Of a stretch of 64,000 bases of DNA, positions 10,288 through 19,803 are shown one piece after another; position 1 is the stretch's first letter; every line of letters starts with the position of its first letter. The DNA is from a bacterium. GTDB lineage: Bacteria; Verrucomicrobiota; Kiritimatiellia; CAIKKV01; CAITUY01. The position numbers and the translations under genes were made by a program. The stretch is taken from assembly GCA_037128595.1 (NCBI GenBank), contig JBAXWB010000002.1, positions 124,001 through 188,000 on the forward strand. The letters are read 5' to 3'. Below the pieces are notes generated by a model that worked only from the letters and a program-made list of their open reading frames with translations, searched no databases and was not told the origin of the DNA.

Positions 10288-13200
10288 TCAATTCACAATC
10301 AAGATCATTCCATGCTGAGCCGAGGGAATTACATTTCCACTCTCAAATGCCCCCATGTCACACCCAGCATCCACCATACGGCTGAAGCCGACACCCCGTT
10401 CATCCGTCGCCAGACCAAGCACGTTGACGCCATGATTAATTGCCGGGCTTCCCGCAGACAGGGCGCAAGTCGGAAGAATCCCCCCGTTGATCGCCAGCGG
10501 CTGGAGTCGCGGATCAATTGGTGCCGCCGCCGTGCCGATGTAACTGCCGCTGACATTCGGGACGCTGTTCGTGTTCAGGCCGCTCCCCGCTCCGGAGTTG
10601 TTCCCGACCAGACTGTTGGTCACCACGCCGGCTCCGCCAAGTTGCACGCCGATATCCGGTCCGATGGCGGCCGAATTGCTCGCCACGATGGAACTGTAGA
10701 GGTTGTAGGCCGGTCCAAAATCCATGTAGATCCCCCCCCCGTTCGAGGTGGCAACATTCGCGAACACAGTGGAGTTGTACAGAGAGAGTTGTTTACCGGT
10801 ATTGGACCAATGATACACCCCCCCGCCGAATATTCCCGCCGTATTCACAGCCAATGTCGAGTTGATCACCAGATTGGTCGTATTGTTACCCTGCAGGGCG
10901 GAATAGAGCCCGCCCCCATAACCGCCCGCGCTATTGCTGCACAGGGTGGAACTCAAAAGGATCACCGCCGTATCCGCCGCCCCGTAGATGGCGCCACCGT
11001 TAGTGGTGGCGGCATTGCCCGCAAACAGTGAATCGAGCACAGTCAGGGTTCCAATACCGACATTACTACGACTGACCGCACCCCCATTGATCCCGGAAGT
11101 ATTGACCAGGAAGGTGCAGTTGGATAACCAGAGGCTGGGTGTGTACGTATAGATCGCGCCCCCTTCACGCACCGCACGGTTGCCAATAAACTGGCAATTC
11201 AGGAACTGGTAGGTCTGAGCGCTCGTATTTTCAGGTCCGGCAACCGCGCCGCCCACGAACATTGTCGCGTTGCTGGCAAACCGGCAACCATCGAAGAGGA
11301 AATCGGATGCGGACAGATTTACGGCGCCACCGCTAACATTGGCATTGGTCGCGTAACCATTCTGCAGCGTGAGGTTCCTGATGATCCCGGGAGTCGTGAA
11401 ATTCAGGATCCCCGTACTCTGAAAGGTGGTGAATGGCGCGGCCGCCGCCTGCAAGACCGTATCCCTACTGGTGTTGCCTGCAAAGGTCAGGGGCTTGCCG
11501 ACACTGATGTTGGATTCGGTGTAGACACCGGGCAGCAGGTGGATCACATCGTTGGCCGCACTCTGAGCACGGCTGACGGCATACGCTACCGTTCGGAACG
11601 GTTGCGCCAGTGATCCATTGTTGGTATTCGTATCCACGCCGGAAACCGATACATAGAGATTGGATGAATCCTGCGGTAACCAGGTAATCGCCAGGTCCGA
11701 TTCGTTGTAGTTGCCTACAATTCCAGCTTGATTTCCAACAAAAGCCAGATTGCCAAATGTGAAACCGAGATTGCTCACATTCTGATAGCTGGCATGGTTC
11801 ACCGCGTTATCAAGCAGCGAAATGGCAAGCGTCGCCACCCCCTGCCATCGCACAACGGCCGTCAACCCGGAAGGGAGATTCACCGGCACCACTTTTCCGC
11901 TCGCAACGAGATCCTCCCCGGCCACAGCGTTGAAGGAATCGCCTGACAGCATTACGGAGAGGGTATTGGAGAGGCTCCCATCATTCTTCCACGTTTCATA
12001 GAAGGTCTTGGCCGAATAGGTCAGTAGAGGATCCAGGAATTGGACCGCCAGGGTTGATACCACGGCGTTGGAAACAATGGAGGCATTGCCACCAACAAAG
12101 GCGCTATTCAGGAATGTGAATGTCAGGTTGCCGACATTGTTCGCCGAATTATGCGCCGTGGCACTGCCGAACAGGGAGGCGTTCAGGCTCTTGGGCCCCT
12201 GACGGGTAAGGACCACCGTCAGGCCTGGCGGCATATTGGCAACGGTGACCTTGTTGGACACCACAAAATCATCGCCGTTCACCCCCGTGAAGGTGTCGTT
12301 GCTCAGCGTTATCGAGATGGTATTGCCGATGGCGCCATTGTTCGCCGCCGACTCAGTAAAAGTTGAACCACCATACCAGAGGGACGGGTTGACATTGTCA
12401 TTAAACAGCAATTGCAGAGTATTGACCGTGACGTTTACGGCATTGGAGACCACGCCCCCAGCCAGCGCATTGGGCTGAAACGTGAAGGTGAGATTAGTGA
12501 CGCTGTCGGCCGTGTTGTTCGCCGTCGCCTTGCCCGTTATCGTGACACTCAAGTTGGTACTGCTGGCACGAGAGGCCACCACGGCCAATCCGGATGGCAG
12601 GTTCGAAACCACCAACTTCCCCTGGGTTACGAAATTGTCACCGTTCACCCCTGTGAACGCATCAATCCCTTCCGCCAGGGTGATCTGAAGCGGCGAGGAA
12701 TTGTCAATCGAGCCATCATTGGCGGGTGCCTCGTCAAACACACCGGAAGAGTAGATAAACCGCGCCGGTCCCGCGCCGAACTCGTAGGCGCCCATATCAG
12801 ATCCGGTGCCAACAAGGCGGACAAATCCCGGGCCGCGTTCGTCAAAGGCAAGGTTGAGGAGGTTGGTCCCGTTGTTGACGGCCGGACTGGCAGCCGACAA
12901 AGCGCACGTCAACCGCAAACCACCGTTGTTGGATAACGGGAGAAGTGCCGGGTTGATCGGCGCCCCTGATGTCCCGATATAGCTACCAGAGGCATTGGGG
13001 TTGCCGATGACAAGTCCGGTGCCGGCATTGGTGCTGTTACCGATGAGACTTCGGCTAATTGTCCCCGCTCCACCACTTTGGACTCCAATGTCAGGTCCGG
13101 TGGGCGCCGTATTGCCAGCCACAATCGAACTGTAGAGGCTATAGGATGCCCCCGCATCCGTGTACACACCGCCGCCGTTTATCGCCGCGGTATTCCCAAA

Positions 13201-14547
13201 AACAGTGGAATTGTCGAGAACAAGCGGATTGCCGCCATTGGACCAATGATATATCCCGCCCCCGATGTTCCCGGATCTGTTTGCGTAAAGGGTAGAATTA
13301 TTGATCAGACATGAGGGCGTACCATTTTTGAGATTCGAATAGAGGGCGCCACCGGAAATTCCGGCGCTGTTACTCGAAAGGGTGGAGTTCCAGATCGTCA
13401 GCGCGGTGTACGTGTTCCCATAGATAGCGCCCCCACTGTTGGTGGCGCTATTCCCGGAGAAAAGCGAATTGTAGACCGTGATGCTGCCGGTGCTGCTGCC
13501 ATCATTCCGGTGGAGCGCCCCGCCACTACCACCTGATGCGTTGGCAAAAAACGTACAGTTGGAAGCCCAGAGACCGGGAGTATAAGTATAGACTGCGCCA
13601 CCATCAAGACTCGCCCGGTTGCCAACAAATTGGCAATTCCGGAAATTAAGAGTTGCCGCACCATTGTTGGCGTAGATGGCGCCACCCTTTGACGTTGTGG
13701 CGTTACTCGCAAACAGGCAACTATCGAAGTAGTACTCGCAATTATTTGCAAGATTGAGGGCTCCGCCGGGGCTGGTGGTGTTGCCATTCTGCAGCGCAAG
13801 GTTGCTGATCATGCCGTTTACACTGAACGCCAGAATGTTCTTATTGGTCGTATAGGGCGTAGACGCCGCCTGCAGAATCGTATCAGAACTGTTATTGCCT
13901 GAAATCGTGACGACCCTGGTGATTCCATTGAGGAAGGATTCGCCGGTATTCTCAGTATAGATGCCGGCGGCCAGATGGATGACATCGTTAGCAGCGGTCT
14001 GTGCATGGGCAATGGCATTGGATACCGTCCCGAACGGAGTAGCCGGCGACAGTCCTGAATTGGCGTCACTGCCGGTGGCGGACACATACCAATTAGATGA
14101 CACCTGAGCCAAGAAGGTGACAAGCAGGTTAGTGCCGCTGGCATTGGCAACAGAAGATGCCGGGCCATTGCTGAAGGCCCCGTCAAGGAAGGCAAAGCTA
14201 AGATTACTGATATTCGCCGCTGTGGTATGGCTGGCGGCATTACCGGCCAGCGATAACACTACTTTATTGGTGGCGGTACGCGTCGCCTGGGCTGTCAACC
14301 CGGAGGGGACATTGGTCGGAGTCACCCAGCCCGAGCCCACATACTCCTGGCCATTTGTTCCCGCAAAGACATCGTTCGTGAGTGTCACCGTGATCGTGCT
14401 GCCGATCCCGCCGTCATTCTGCCAGCGTTCCAAAAAGGAATTAGTACTATAGCTCAGGGATTTCTGGGCAGAGGCAGAACCGACCAATCCCATCAACAAC
14501 GCTACAAACAGAATACCCCGCATCAGGCCTTCAATCCGTACTTTCAT
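10288..14547 (-). CDS. Giant secreted Pmp-like beta-helix protein with four copies of an unrecognised repeat domain
   Basis: About 1419 residues start at 14547, where a GGAGGG ribosome site sits eight bases upstream; an in-frame ATG at 14574 is the alternative. A signal peptide ends near SASAQ. Two right-handed beta-helix regions (about residues 160-600 and 970-1410) carry repeated GGAIY/GGGVY and NSTLxxNxA motifs, as in chlamydial polymorphic membrane proteins. Each ends in the CALSAxSPAxNxG...DERGxGFxRxVxxGxDMGAxE signature of 'choice-of-anchor Q' proteins. Four copies of a roughly 115-residue domain sit in front of and between the helices. No C-terminal barrel is seen, so the anchoring mechanism is unknown. 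A copy of the shared 19-bp motif lies about 60 bp upstream of the start. Confidence 0.8.
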   Translation of the reverse strand: MKVRIEGLMRGILFVALLMGLVGSASAQKSLSYSTNSFLERWQNDGGIGSTITVTLTNDVFAGTNGQEYVGSGWVTPTNVPSGLTAQATRTATNKVVLSLAGNAASHTTAANISNLSFAFLDGAFSNGPASSVANASGTNLLVTFLAQVSSNWYVSATGSDANSGLSPATPFGTVSNAIAHAQTAANDVIHLAAGIYTENTGESFLNGITRVVTISGNNSSDTILQAASTPYTTNKNILAFSVNGMISNLALQNGNTTSPGGALNLANNCEYYFDSCLFASNATTSKGGAIYANNGAATLNFRNCQFVGNRASLDGGAVYTYTPGLWASNCTFFANASGGSGGALHRNDGSSTGSITVYNSLFSGNSATNSGGAIYGNTYTALTIWNSTLSSNSAGISGGALYSNLKNGTPSCLINNSTLYANRSGNIGGGIYHWSNGGNPLVLDNSTVFGNTAAINGGGVYTDAGASYSLYSSIVAGNTAPTGPDIGVQSGGAGTISRSLIGNSTNAGTGLVIGNPNASGSYIGTSGAPINPALLPLSNNGGLRLTCALSAASPAVNNGTNLLNLAFDERGPGFVRLVGTGSDMGAYEFGAGPARFIYSSGVFDEAPANDGSIDNSSPLQITLAEGIDAFTGVNGDNFVTQGKLVVSNLPSGLAVVASRASSTNLSVTITGKATANNTADSVTNLTFTFQPNALAGGVVSNAVNVTVNTLQLLFNDNVNPSLWYGGSTFTESAANNGAIGNTISITLSNDTFTGVNGDDFVVSNKVTVANMPPGLTVVLTRQGPKSLNASLFGSATAHNSANNVGNLTFTFLNSAFVGGNASIVSNAVVSTLAVQFLDPLLTYSAKTFYETWKNDGSLSNTLSVMLSGDSFNAVAGEDLVASGKVVPVNLPSGLTAVVRWQGVATLAISLLDNAVNHASYQNVSNLGFTFGNLAFVGNQAGIVGNYNESDLAITWLPQDSSNLYVSVSGVDTNTNNGSLAQPFRTVAYAVSRAQSAANDVIHLLPGVYTESNISVGKPLTFAGNTSRDTVLQAAAAPFTTFQSTGILNFTTPGIIRNLTLQNGYATNANVSGGAVNLSASDFLFDGCRFASNATMFVGGAVAGPENTSAQTYQFLNCQFIGNRAVREGGAIYTYTPSLWLSNCTFLVNTSGINGGAVSRSNVGIGTLTVLDSLFAGNAATTNGGAIYGAADTAVILLSSTLCSNSAGGYGGGLYSALQGNNTTNLVINSTLAVNTAGIFGGGVYHWSNTGKQLSLYNSTVFANVATSNGGGIYMDFGPAYNLYSSIVASNSAAIGPDIGVQLGGAGVVTNSLVGNNSGAGSGLNTNSVPNVSGSYIGTAAAPIDPRLQPLAINGGILPTCALSAGSPAINHGVNVLGLATDERGVGFSRMVDAGCDMGAFESGNVIPSAQHGMILIVN

Positions 14548-14607
14548 ACCGTCACCCTCCCCGTCTTTCGACATACCATATTAACTCCTACTGTTGAAAT
14601 GTTAGTC

Positions 14608-14626
14608 TATATGTATTATATTTGCA
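14608..14626. promoter_or_regulatory. Shared 19-bp motif, copy 1 (candidate operator)
   Basis: TATATGTATTATATTTGCA lies 61 bp upstream of the Pmp-like gene start. It aligns without gaps to three other copies at 22542, 23794 and 28639, all in the same orientation relative to the window and all in intergenic regions. This is the most divergent copy. It may be an operator of the GntR/LacI regulator encoded at 22594-23721, which is an inference. Confidence 0.5.
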
Positions 14627-14667
14627 AACACGAAAATAACATATTTCAAGCACAAGAACCGATGGTA

Positions 14668-14910
14668 CTAATCGCGTCTACACCCCGCCCTTTCCAGGAA
14701 TTTCATCGAGCCCCCCTTCAGTATTTCCGCATCAAGGCTCACCCAGTCATACTCGGGATTCTCGCGGGAAAGCGGGTTGTGTTTCGGAATGGCGCTGCCA
14801 CGGCGGCGAAGTTCCCTGAGGATCTCCAAACCAACGCCACGGATAACCAGTTTCTTTCCATCAGTGAAAGGATTGAAGACTGGCACCAGCTTGCGTCCCA
14901 TATTCATCAT
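14668..14910 (-). CDS. Small protein of unknown function (about 80 aa)
   Basis: This reading frame starts at the first ATG of MMNMGRKL (14910), preceded by GAGGGAG at good spacing. Upstream GTG and ATG codons at 14937 and 14934 have no ribosome site. The product is basic, with a strand-helix pattern (KLVIRGVGLEILRELRRRG) and a tail ending FLERAGCRRD. I recognise no family. It lies 43 bp after the LarA-like gene and is the last gene of that operon. The ribosome site, the position in the operon and a protein-like composition support it being real. Confidence 0.5.
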   Translation of the reverse strand: MMNMGRKLVPVFNPFTDGKKLVIRGVGLEILRELRRRGSAIPKHNPLSRENPEYDWVSLDAEILKGGSMKFLERAGCRRD

Positions 14911-14953
14911 GGTTACTCCCTCTTGACCGCTCATCACGTGTATCTAATCTTTT

Positions 14954-16252
14954 CTATTCCACAATCACGCCAACGCCGTCAGGAATGACGGTGATGCCAG
15001 CCTCCGGGCCTGCGGTATCAAGGGCCATTTTGACAGCCTCCTGAAGGGTTTCCGCATGCTCCATATGCATGGCCCGAATGAACGGTCCATCACAGAAATG
15101 GGTCACAAGAATGACACGGTGATTGGAAAGAATGCGCGCCAGAATCTGGTATTGCCACTGATCCTGCTGGGTTTCCTCCTGCGGGACCCGCCGTACCTGA
15201 TCTAATAGCGCCTGCGGGCTTTTCGCACCAGACAAGCAGCGATAAAACTCCTCCCCACCATATCCATCGCTACACCCGGCCACCATAATGATCGTGCCGC
15301 CATTTTTGCAGCAACTCTCCGCAGTGGTCATGCCCTTGACCGCCTGGTAGAGATTCTGATCCAGCGGGTATCCCCCATTGCTGGTAATAACAATTTCCGT
15401 CGGTACGGCACGCAGGCTAACGCCTTCTTTCAGCCACGCACAACCCGCAAGGTGGGCGTGCTCGGGATGACCGGCAAAGGCTGCGGAAATGGTCTTGTCC
15501 GGATTCAAAGTGACATTGAGAATGAAGGCCAGCCGGGCTTGATCTGCAGCAAATAACATGTCTCCGTGAATCGGGTTACCCTCCAGATTGCCCGTCCGGG
15601 CTCGTGGATCCTCAATAAACCGGGCACAATGATTGGCGAGAACGGTCTGACGTCCGGCAATGCCGGGCATGACACTTTTACGTCCCCCGGAGAAGCCCGC
15701 AAAGAAATGAGGTTCAATAAACCCCTCGGAAATCAACAGGTCCGTTTCCAGCGCATGCCGGTTCAACCACAACGCCCCACCCGAGGGAAATGTCCCAAGG
15801 TGAATCAGGCTGTCGCGATCTTCGCAGTCATGCACGACCAATCGCTCGGTGTCACAGATATGATCACCAAACTTGGCTCGCAGCTCTTTATCACTTGTAG
15901 CCCGATGACAGCCGGTTGCGACCAAAATGGTTACGGTAATTCCGGGATTCCCCAAACGTAACCGCTCCAACAATAGTGGCAAGGTAATCCGACTGGGAAC
16001 GGGACGGGTATGGTCACTGACAATGATGGTCACTGTCTTTCGCCCGGCAGCCAACACTTCAAGGCGTGGAGAATCGATAGGCTGATCAAGGGCCCGTTCA
16101 ACACATTGTTGTTGCTGAACCAATGAAGGGGCTCCACCCCCAAGTCCATGAAAACAGGACGGAACCAGGACAGCCCGCAACTGTCGATCAGGGATCTCAG
16201 CCTCCTCGTAGGTTTGATGATAAGGTATGCGTATGCGAGTCATGATACTCAC
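14954..16252 (-). CDS. LarA-family nickel-dependent racemase homologue (DUF2088)
   Basis: A 432-residue protein matches the LarA (lactate racemase) family, whose members racemise or epimerise alpha-hydroxyacids with a nickel-pincer nucleotide cofactor. The residues that bind or use the cofactor are present: SDHTRP (79-84), GCHR with His116, EPHFFAGFSGGRK with His182 and Lys192, and NH with His208. This predicts an active enzyme. The cofactor biosynthesis genes larB, larC and larE are not in the window and would have to be elsewhere. The ATG overlaps the upstream stop codon by 4 bp (16249-16252). LarA homologues vary in substrate, and in this sugar-related operon the substrate may be a sugar acid rather than lactate. 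Confidence 0.85.
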   Translation of the reverse strand: MSIMTRIRIPYHQTYEEAEIPDRQLRAVLVPSCFHGLGGGAPSLVQQQQCVERALDQPIDSPRLEVLAAGRKTVTIIVSDHTRPVPSRITLPLLLERLRLGNPGITVTILVATGCHRATSDKELRAKFGDHICDTERLVVHDCEDRDSLIHLGTFPSGGALWLNRHALETDLLISEGFIEPHFFAGFSGGRKSVMPGIAGRQTVLANHCARFIEDPRARTGNLEGNPIHGDMLFAADQARLAFILNVTLNPDKTISAAFAGHPEHAHLAGCAWLKEGVSLRAVPTEIVITSNGGYPLDQNLYQAVKGMTTAESCCKNGGTIIMVAGCSDGYGGEEFYRCLSGAKSPQALLDQVRRVPQEETQQDQWQYQILARILSNHRVILVTHFCDGPFIRAMHMEHAETLQEAVKMALDTAGPEAGITVIPDGVGVIVE

Positions 16253-18516
16253 CGCTCATTCCTCTCACAAAACGAACTTTCCGGATCGCCACAGTAATCC
16301 ACACCTTCTTTGAACCGATTTATCCCGATACTTTTGCCTGTATTCCGGGTAACGAACAGGCGTACAACCGCACAGTTCTTGTAACCTTCGAGTGGCACGT
16401 ACACGAAGGTTCCATCGAACCGTACCTTCAGGAACCGCCATTTCTTATCACCGGGGACCATCATGCCAACCTTGCCAACATCGGCTCCACGCGTCACACG
16501 GAATACGACGTGTGGAGTGTGACCATAACTCACCGTATCATCCGCCGCCAGGAATTCCGACATGATTCCGGCAATATAGTCCTGCCCGACCGTATAGAGT
16601 TTACCACGCGAGCCGACAGGTACGCGCAGAGGATCAGCTTCAAAACAAAAGATCCGCCGTTTGAACTGTTCGCAAAGCGGAAGATACTTTGAAAACAAAG
16701 CCTTGTTCCGGGCATAGGTGAGATTGGGATCGGAGGCGTATTTCGGAAAGCACCCGTGGAGTATGCAGCGGCGGAGATTTTCATCGATCGTCTTCTTGTT
16801 GCTTGTCCACATGAAAAAAAGCGGTTTGGCCAGACTGGCCCAGAAGTACTTCTCCTCACCATAATCGCCGTCTCCCTCAAGCAGAACGCCATCGGTCCAA
16901 CGCAGGGATCGGATGGATTGCGGCTTGTTGGCGAACGAGGCCAGTCCGCGGGGAATCATGAACTTCTTTATGGCCTTCTCGGCACCATCATAAGAGAAGT
17001 TCATACAATAGGCGGGCTTGTTATTCACCACCGTTATGCCGTCATCGTGGGCGAAATCAATATCATAGTGGCGGAAGCAGTCGAGAAAGAAGCCTGCCAG
17101 TGAGGGATAACCCTCGAAAATGCGACGGGCGTCACGGATCATGTGTCGGCCGAAAGACCAGCGCGGATCAGCGTTCATGTTGTGGCAATTATGCCAACCC
17201 GACGCCTGATATGAACCGTCCTCATTCCGGGCAATGGAGTCAGGCCACTCCCGCTCGACACGAGGACGATAGCCATCGGTGTAGTTGAAGTACCAGTAGC
17301 AACCCACACCGGCGCGCGAAAGTTTTGCCAGACGAGACCGAATATCAGCACGGTGGTGCCGGACCTGCCGATGCGAAACATTCGGGTCAGCAGACTGCAT
17401 GCTCCGTAACTCCGCGTCGATTTCCGAATCCATATGGGTGTCAAAGTATTCGTCGAGCTGCGCGGGCGTGATCTTACGCCCATGTTTGTGGAAATAGGTT
17501 TCCTTGGCCCAGTTGGTATGCCAGGAGTCCTTACCAGCCTGATAGTAGTCGCCGTAGTCCTCAAAGTGGCCGTGGACTTCAAGCGTCTTGATCCCAAAAT
17601 CCTTGCATCGCTGCAGATCGTCCGCCGTCTGAACGCCCTCGCAGGTGAACGTGCCCTCATGCGTGTAAATGGTGTCGGAGGTGGGCGTGAAATATTCAGG
17701 CCAGCGTTTAAAAACCTGACCAAGCGCCGGCCGCCAGTCACCGGAGTGGAACATCATCATGATCTTCGTTTTCATCGGCCGGGTACCGATCAAACCAATG
17801 TAGTAATTAACGGTTTCCAGCACCGGAACGGACCTGATATCTTTTTTCATCGAACCCCAGTTGTAGCATCTCTCGCCGTTCGAGACCTGGAACTTGGCCG
17901 CTGGCACCTTGGCGTCAATGGGCTCCATGATGGAGAAACCAACATCCAGATCCCGGCTGAAGTGGGAAATCATCGGCAGGATGATTTCCTTGTTGGAGAC
18001 GTACGGTACCTGAAGGTGCATGTATTCGAATGAGGTCATACCGTCGAACACAAATTCCGCGCCATAGGCCGGCGCCCAGACATTCCAACCTGCAATCACG
18101 GGCCATGTAAAGTGGATCCGGAGCGAACGGTCATGCAGCTTGGGCGATTTCTTTTCAGCCCTCACCTCCCATTGGAAGGCGTCTTTCCCCAGCGTAAACT
18201 TGACCAAAAGCATGAAGGCCGCACCGCGGAAGTGCTTGGCAAACGTGACGACGTTGCCACGCTGCCGGCAACCGGTTACCGTGAAGGGGTCATTAAGATC
18301 GTCAAACCATTTCTCATCATATTCGTCATAAATCCTCAGCCCGCCGATATATCCGGGAATTCCCTGCCGGAGTTGCTGAAAGAGGTCGATGTTCTTCCCC
18401 TTGAAATTGAGGGAGCGGATCCACCCGGTCCTCTTTTCCACGGCGAGGGAAACATCCCGATTCTCAAGGGTTAATGATTCCATCCGTTTCAATGGTTTCA
18501 ACTGGATAGGTGGCAT
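16249..18516 (-). CDS. Glycoside hydrolase-like protein (beta-sandwich plus TIM barrel), family not assigned
   Basis: This encodes 755 residues with no signal peptide. The order suggests an N-terminal beta-sandwich (about 15-270), a TIM-barrel-like core (about 285-640) and a C-terminal beta domain (660-755). Barrel-like features include KTLEVHGHFEDYGDY, GVGCYWYFNYTDGY, AGFFLDCFRHYDIDF with Asp479 as a possible catalytic acid, and DGVLLEGDGDYGEEKYF. The layout resembles retaining alpha-glycosidases of the GH31/GH36 type and related uncharacterised families, but I cannot name a family. The start at 18516 has AAAGGAAA upstream. It sits between the Gfo/Idh/MocA and LarA-like genes with spacings of 15 bp and a 4-bp overlap. 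Lack of export suggests it acts on imported oligosaccharides. Confidence 0.65.
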   Translation of the reverse strand: MPPIQLKPLKRMESLTLENRDVSLAVEKRTGWIRSLNFKGKNIDLFQQLRQGIPGYIGGLRIYDEYDEKWFDDLNDPFTVTGCRQRGNVVTFAKHFRGAAFMLLVKFTLGKDAFQWEVRAEKKSPKLHDRSLRIHFTWPVIAGWNVWAPAYGAEFVFDGMTSFEYMHLQVPYVSNKEIILPMISHFSRDLDVGFSIMEPIDAKVPAAKFQVSNGERCYNWGSMKKDIRSVPVLETVNYYIGLIGTRPMKTKIMMMFHSGDWRPALGQVFKRWPEYFTPTSDTIYTHEGTFTCEGVQTADDLQRCKDFGIKTLEVHGHFEDYGDYYQAGKDSWHTNWAKETYFHKHGRKITPAQLDEYFDTHMDSEIDAELRSMQSADPNVSHRQVRHHRADIRSRLAKLSRAGVGCYWYFNYTDGYRPRVEREWPDSIARNEDGSYQASGWHNCHNMNADPRWSFGRHMIRDARRIFEGYPSLAGFFLDCFRHYDIDFAHDDGITVVNNKPAYCMNFSYDGAEKAIKKFMIPRGLASFANKPQSIRSLRWTDGVLLEGDGDYGEEKYFWASLAKPLFFMWTSNKKTIDENLRRCILHGCFPKYASDPNLTYARNKALFSKYLPLCEQFKRRIFCFEADPLRVPVGSRGKLYTVGQDYIAGIMSEFLAADDTVSYGHTPHVVFRVTRGADVGKVGMMVPGDKKWRFLKVRFDGTFVYVPLEGYKNCAVVRLFVTRNTGKSIGINRFKEGVDYCGDPESSFCERNER

Positions 18517-18531
18517 GTGTTTCGTTTCCTT

Positions 18532-19803
18532 TTATGGCATCGGCGGAGCGGGCGGAAAATCATGGCCAGCAGCGTCCGGCGTGACGGGAATTCCACCGGC
18601 CGCCACCGATCGTGACGACAGGTCTGCAATCAACACGGCACGCCGGGCCTCCGCAGTGGTCGCCTTCTGCAGGGGATCGGAATCACCCAATCCCAGGCGG
18701 TCGGCAATCAGCCGGATATCCGCCCCTCCATGGCCATGTTCATGTTCCGACGTATCCTGCGTCACAACAAACTCGGTGGTCTTTCCTGCGGCGTCTATCA
18801 ACCTCAGGTAGGGTTTGCGATCTGAAACATTCTCGCCCAACTCCAGCCGCCCCTTGGTCCCTGTGATATAGAAATAGCATCCTTCAGTCGGCGAGAACGT
18901 GACCAGCGTAAACACCGCCAGAATTCCTTTAGCGAACCGGATCTGGAAAGACTGGTGATCATACACTGTATGGCGGTCGCTGAAGACACACCGATCACGA
19001 ACATACCCATCCTCCCCTTCCGCCTCCCGGTAGATCCGGCGATACACCCCGTCCCACTTGTCCATGTCGAAATAATGCGGACAGGTCGCCGTGATCGCAC
19101 AGTCGCCGCAACGCACCCCGTGATTAAGGTCAGGCCGGGCCCGATAGAAGCTCCGCCCCCCCCGCGACGATACCTCTACGGGATCGTCGTTGATGATCCA
19201 GCAGAGGATATCAAGATGATGGCAGCACTTGTGGTTTGCCAAACCGGCCGATTTCGAAAAGTCGCTGTGCCAACGATGGAAGTAATCACCCCCGTGAGAG
19301 TAGGAGAGTACCTCGGCAGCCTCAACGGAAATCACATTGCCAATCACTCCCTCGCGCACCAGTTTAGCCGCCTTCAGTGTCCAGGGCTGGTAGCGCATGT
19401 TATGGCCGACCACCACCTCGTTCCCCGTCCGCGCCGCCACCGCGATGATTTGGTCGCACTCCATGACGCTGGTGGCCAGCGGTTTGTCCACCAGTACTTT
19501 CAGACCGGCCTCCAAGGCCTCCACGACCACATCACGATGTTCACAATCCGGCGTGGTCACAATGCACCAGTCGGCAGGTATATGATGCTGCGCCTCGCGA
19601 ATCGTGCGAAACACCGGCATATCAGGACGAAGCAGTTCGCGCGCCGCGGCTTTACCCCGCATCAGGTTGGAATCCACCAACGCGACGAGATCCGCATGGT
19701 CCGGAAATTCGGGAAGCCCTTTGCCAGGAAAGCCCAGGAGCCCCTTGGCAAAACATCCCAACCCGCGATTCCCCGTCCCGACCACAATAAACCTAGTTTT
19801 CAT
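18532..19803 (-). CDS. Gfo/Idh/MocA family NAD(P)-dependent oxidoreductase
   Basis: A 423-residue protein has an N-terminal Rossmann fold (VVGTGNRG, residues 7-14) and the family's EKP-like motif as VDKPLA, where the lysine is catalytic. GHNMRYQP and NHKCCHHLD follow in the C-terminal domain, the second containing the expected catalytic histidine. The family oxidises or reduces sugars, inositols and sugar derivatives. A cysteine cluster, RCGDC with a further Cys (near residues 240-250), is seen in many family members and may bind metal. The start overlaps the end of the upstream M28-AAC(3) gene by 11 bp. It is probably cytoplasmic and part of the same sugar-related operon. Confidence 0.9.
   Translation of the reverse strand: MKTRFIVVGTGNRGLGCFAKGLLGFPGKGLPEFPDHADLVALVDSNLMRGKAAARELLRPDMPVFRTIREAQHHIPADWCIVTTPDCEHRDVVVEALEAGLKVLVDKPLATSVMECDQIIAVAARTGNEVVVGHNMRYQPWTLKAAKLVREGVIGNVISVEAAEVLSYSHGGDYFHRWHSDFSKSAGLANHKCCHHLDILCWIINDDPVEVSSRGGRSFYRARPDLNHGVRCGDCAITATCPHYFDMDKWDGVYRRIYREAEGEDGYVRDRCVFSDRHTVYDHQSFQIRFAKGILAVFTLVTFSPTEGCYFYITGTKGRLELGENVSDRKPYLRLIDAAGKTTEFVVTQDTSEHEHGHGGADIRLIADRLGLGDSDPLQKATTAEARRAVLIADLSSRSVAAGGIPVTPDAAGHDFPPAPPMP

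Noticed and set aside
10312-11031. A 239-codon open frame on the plus strand
   Set aside because: It is antisense to the Pmp-like repeats, and its Arg-rich composition reflects the repeat sequence on the other strand.
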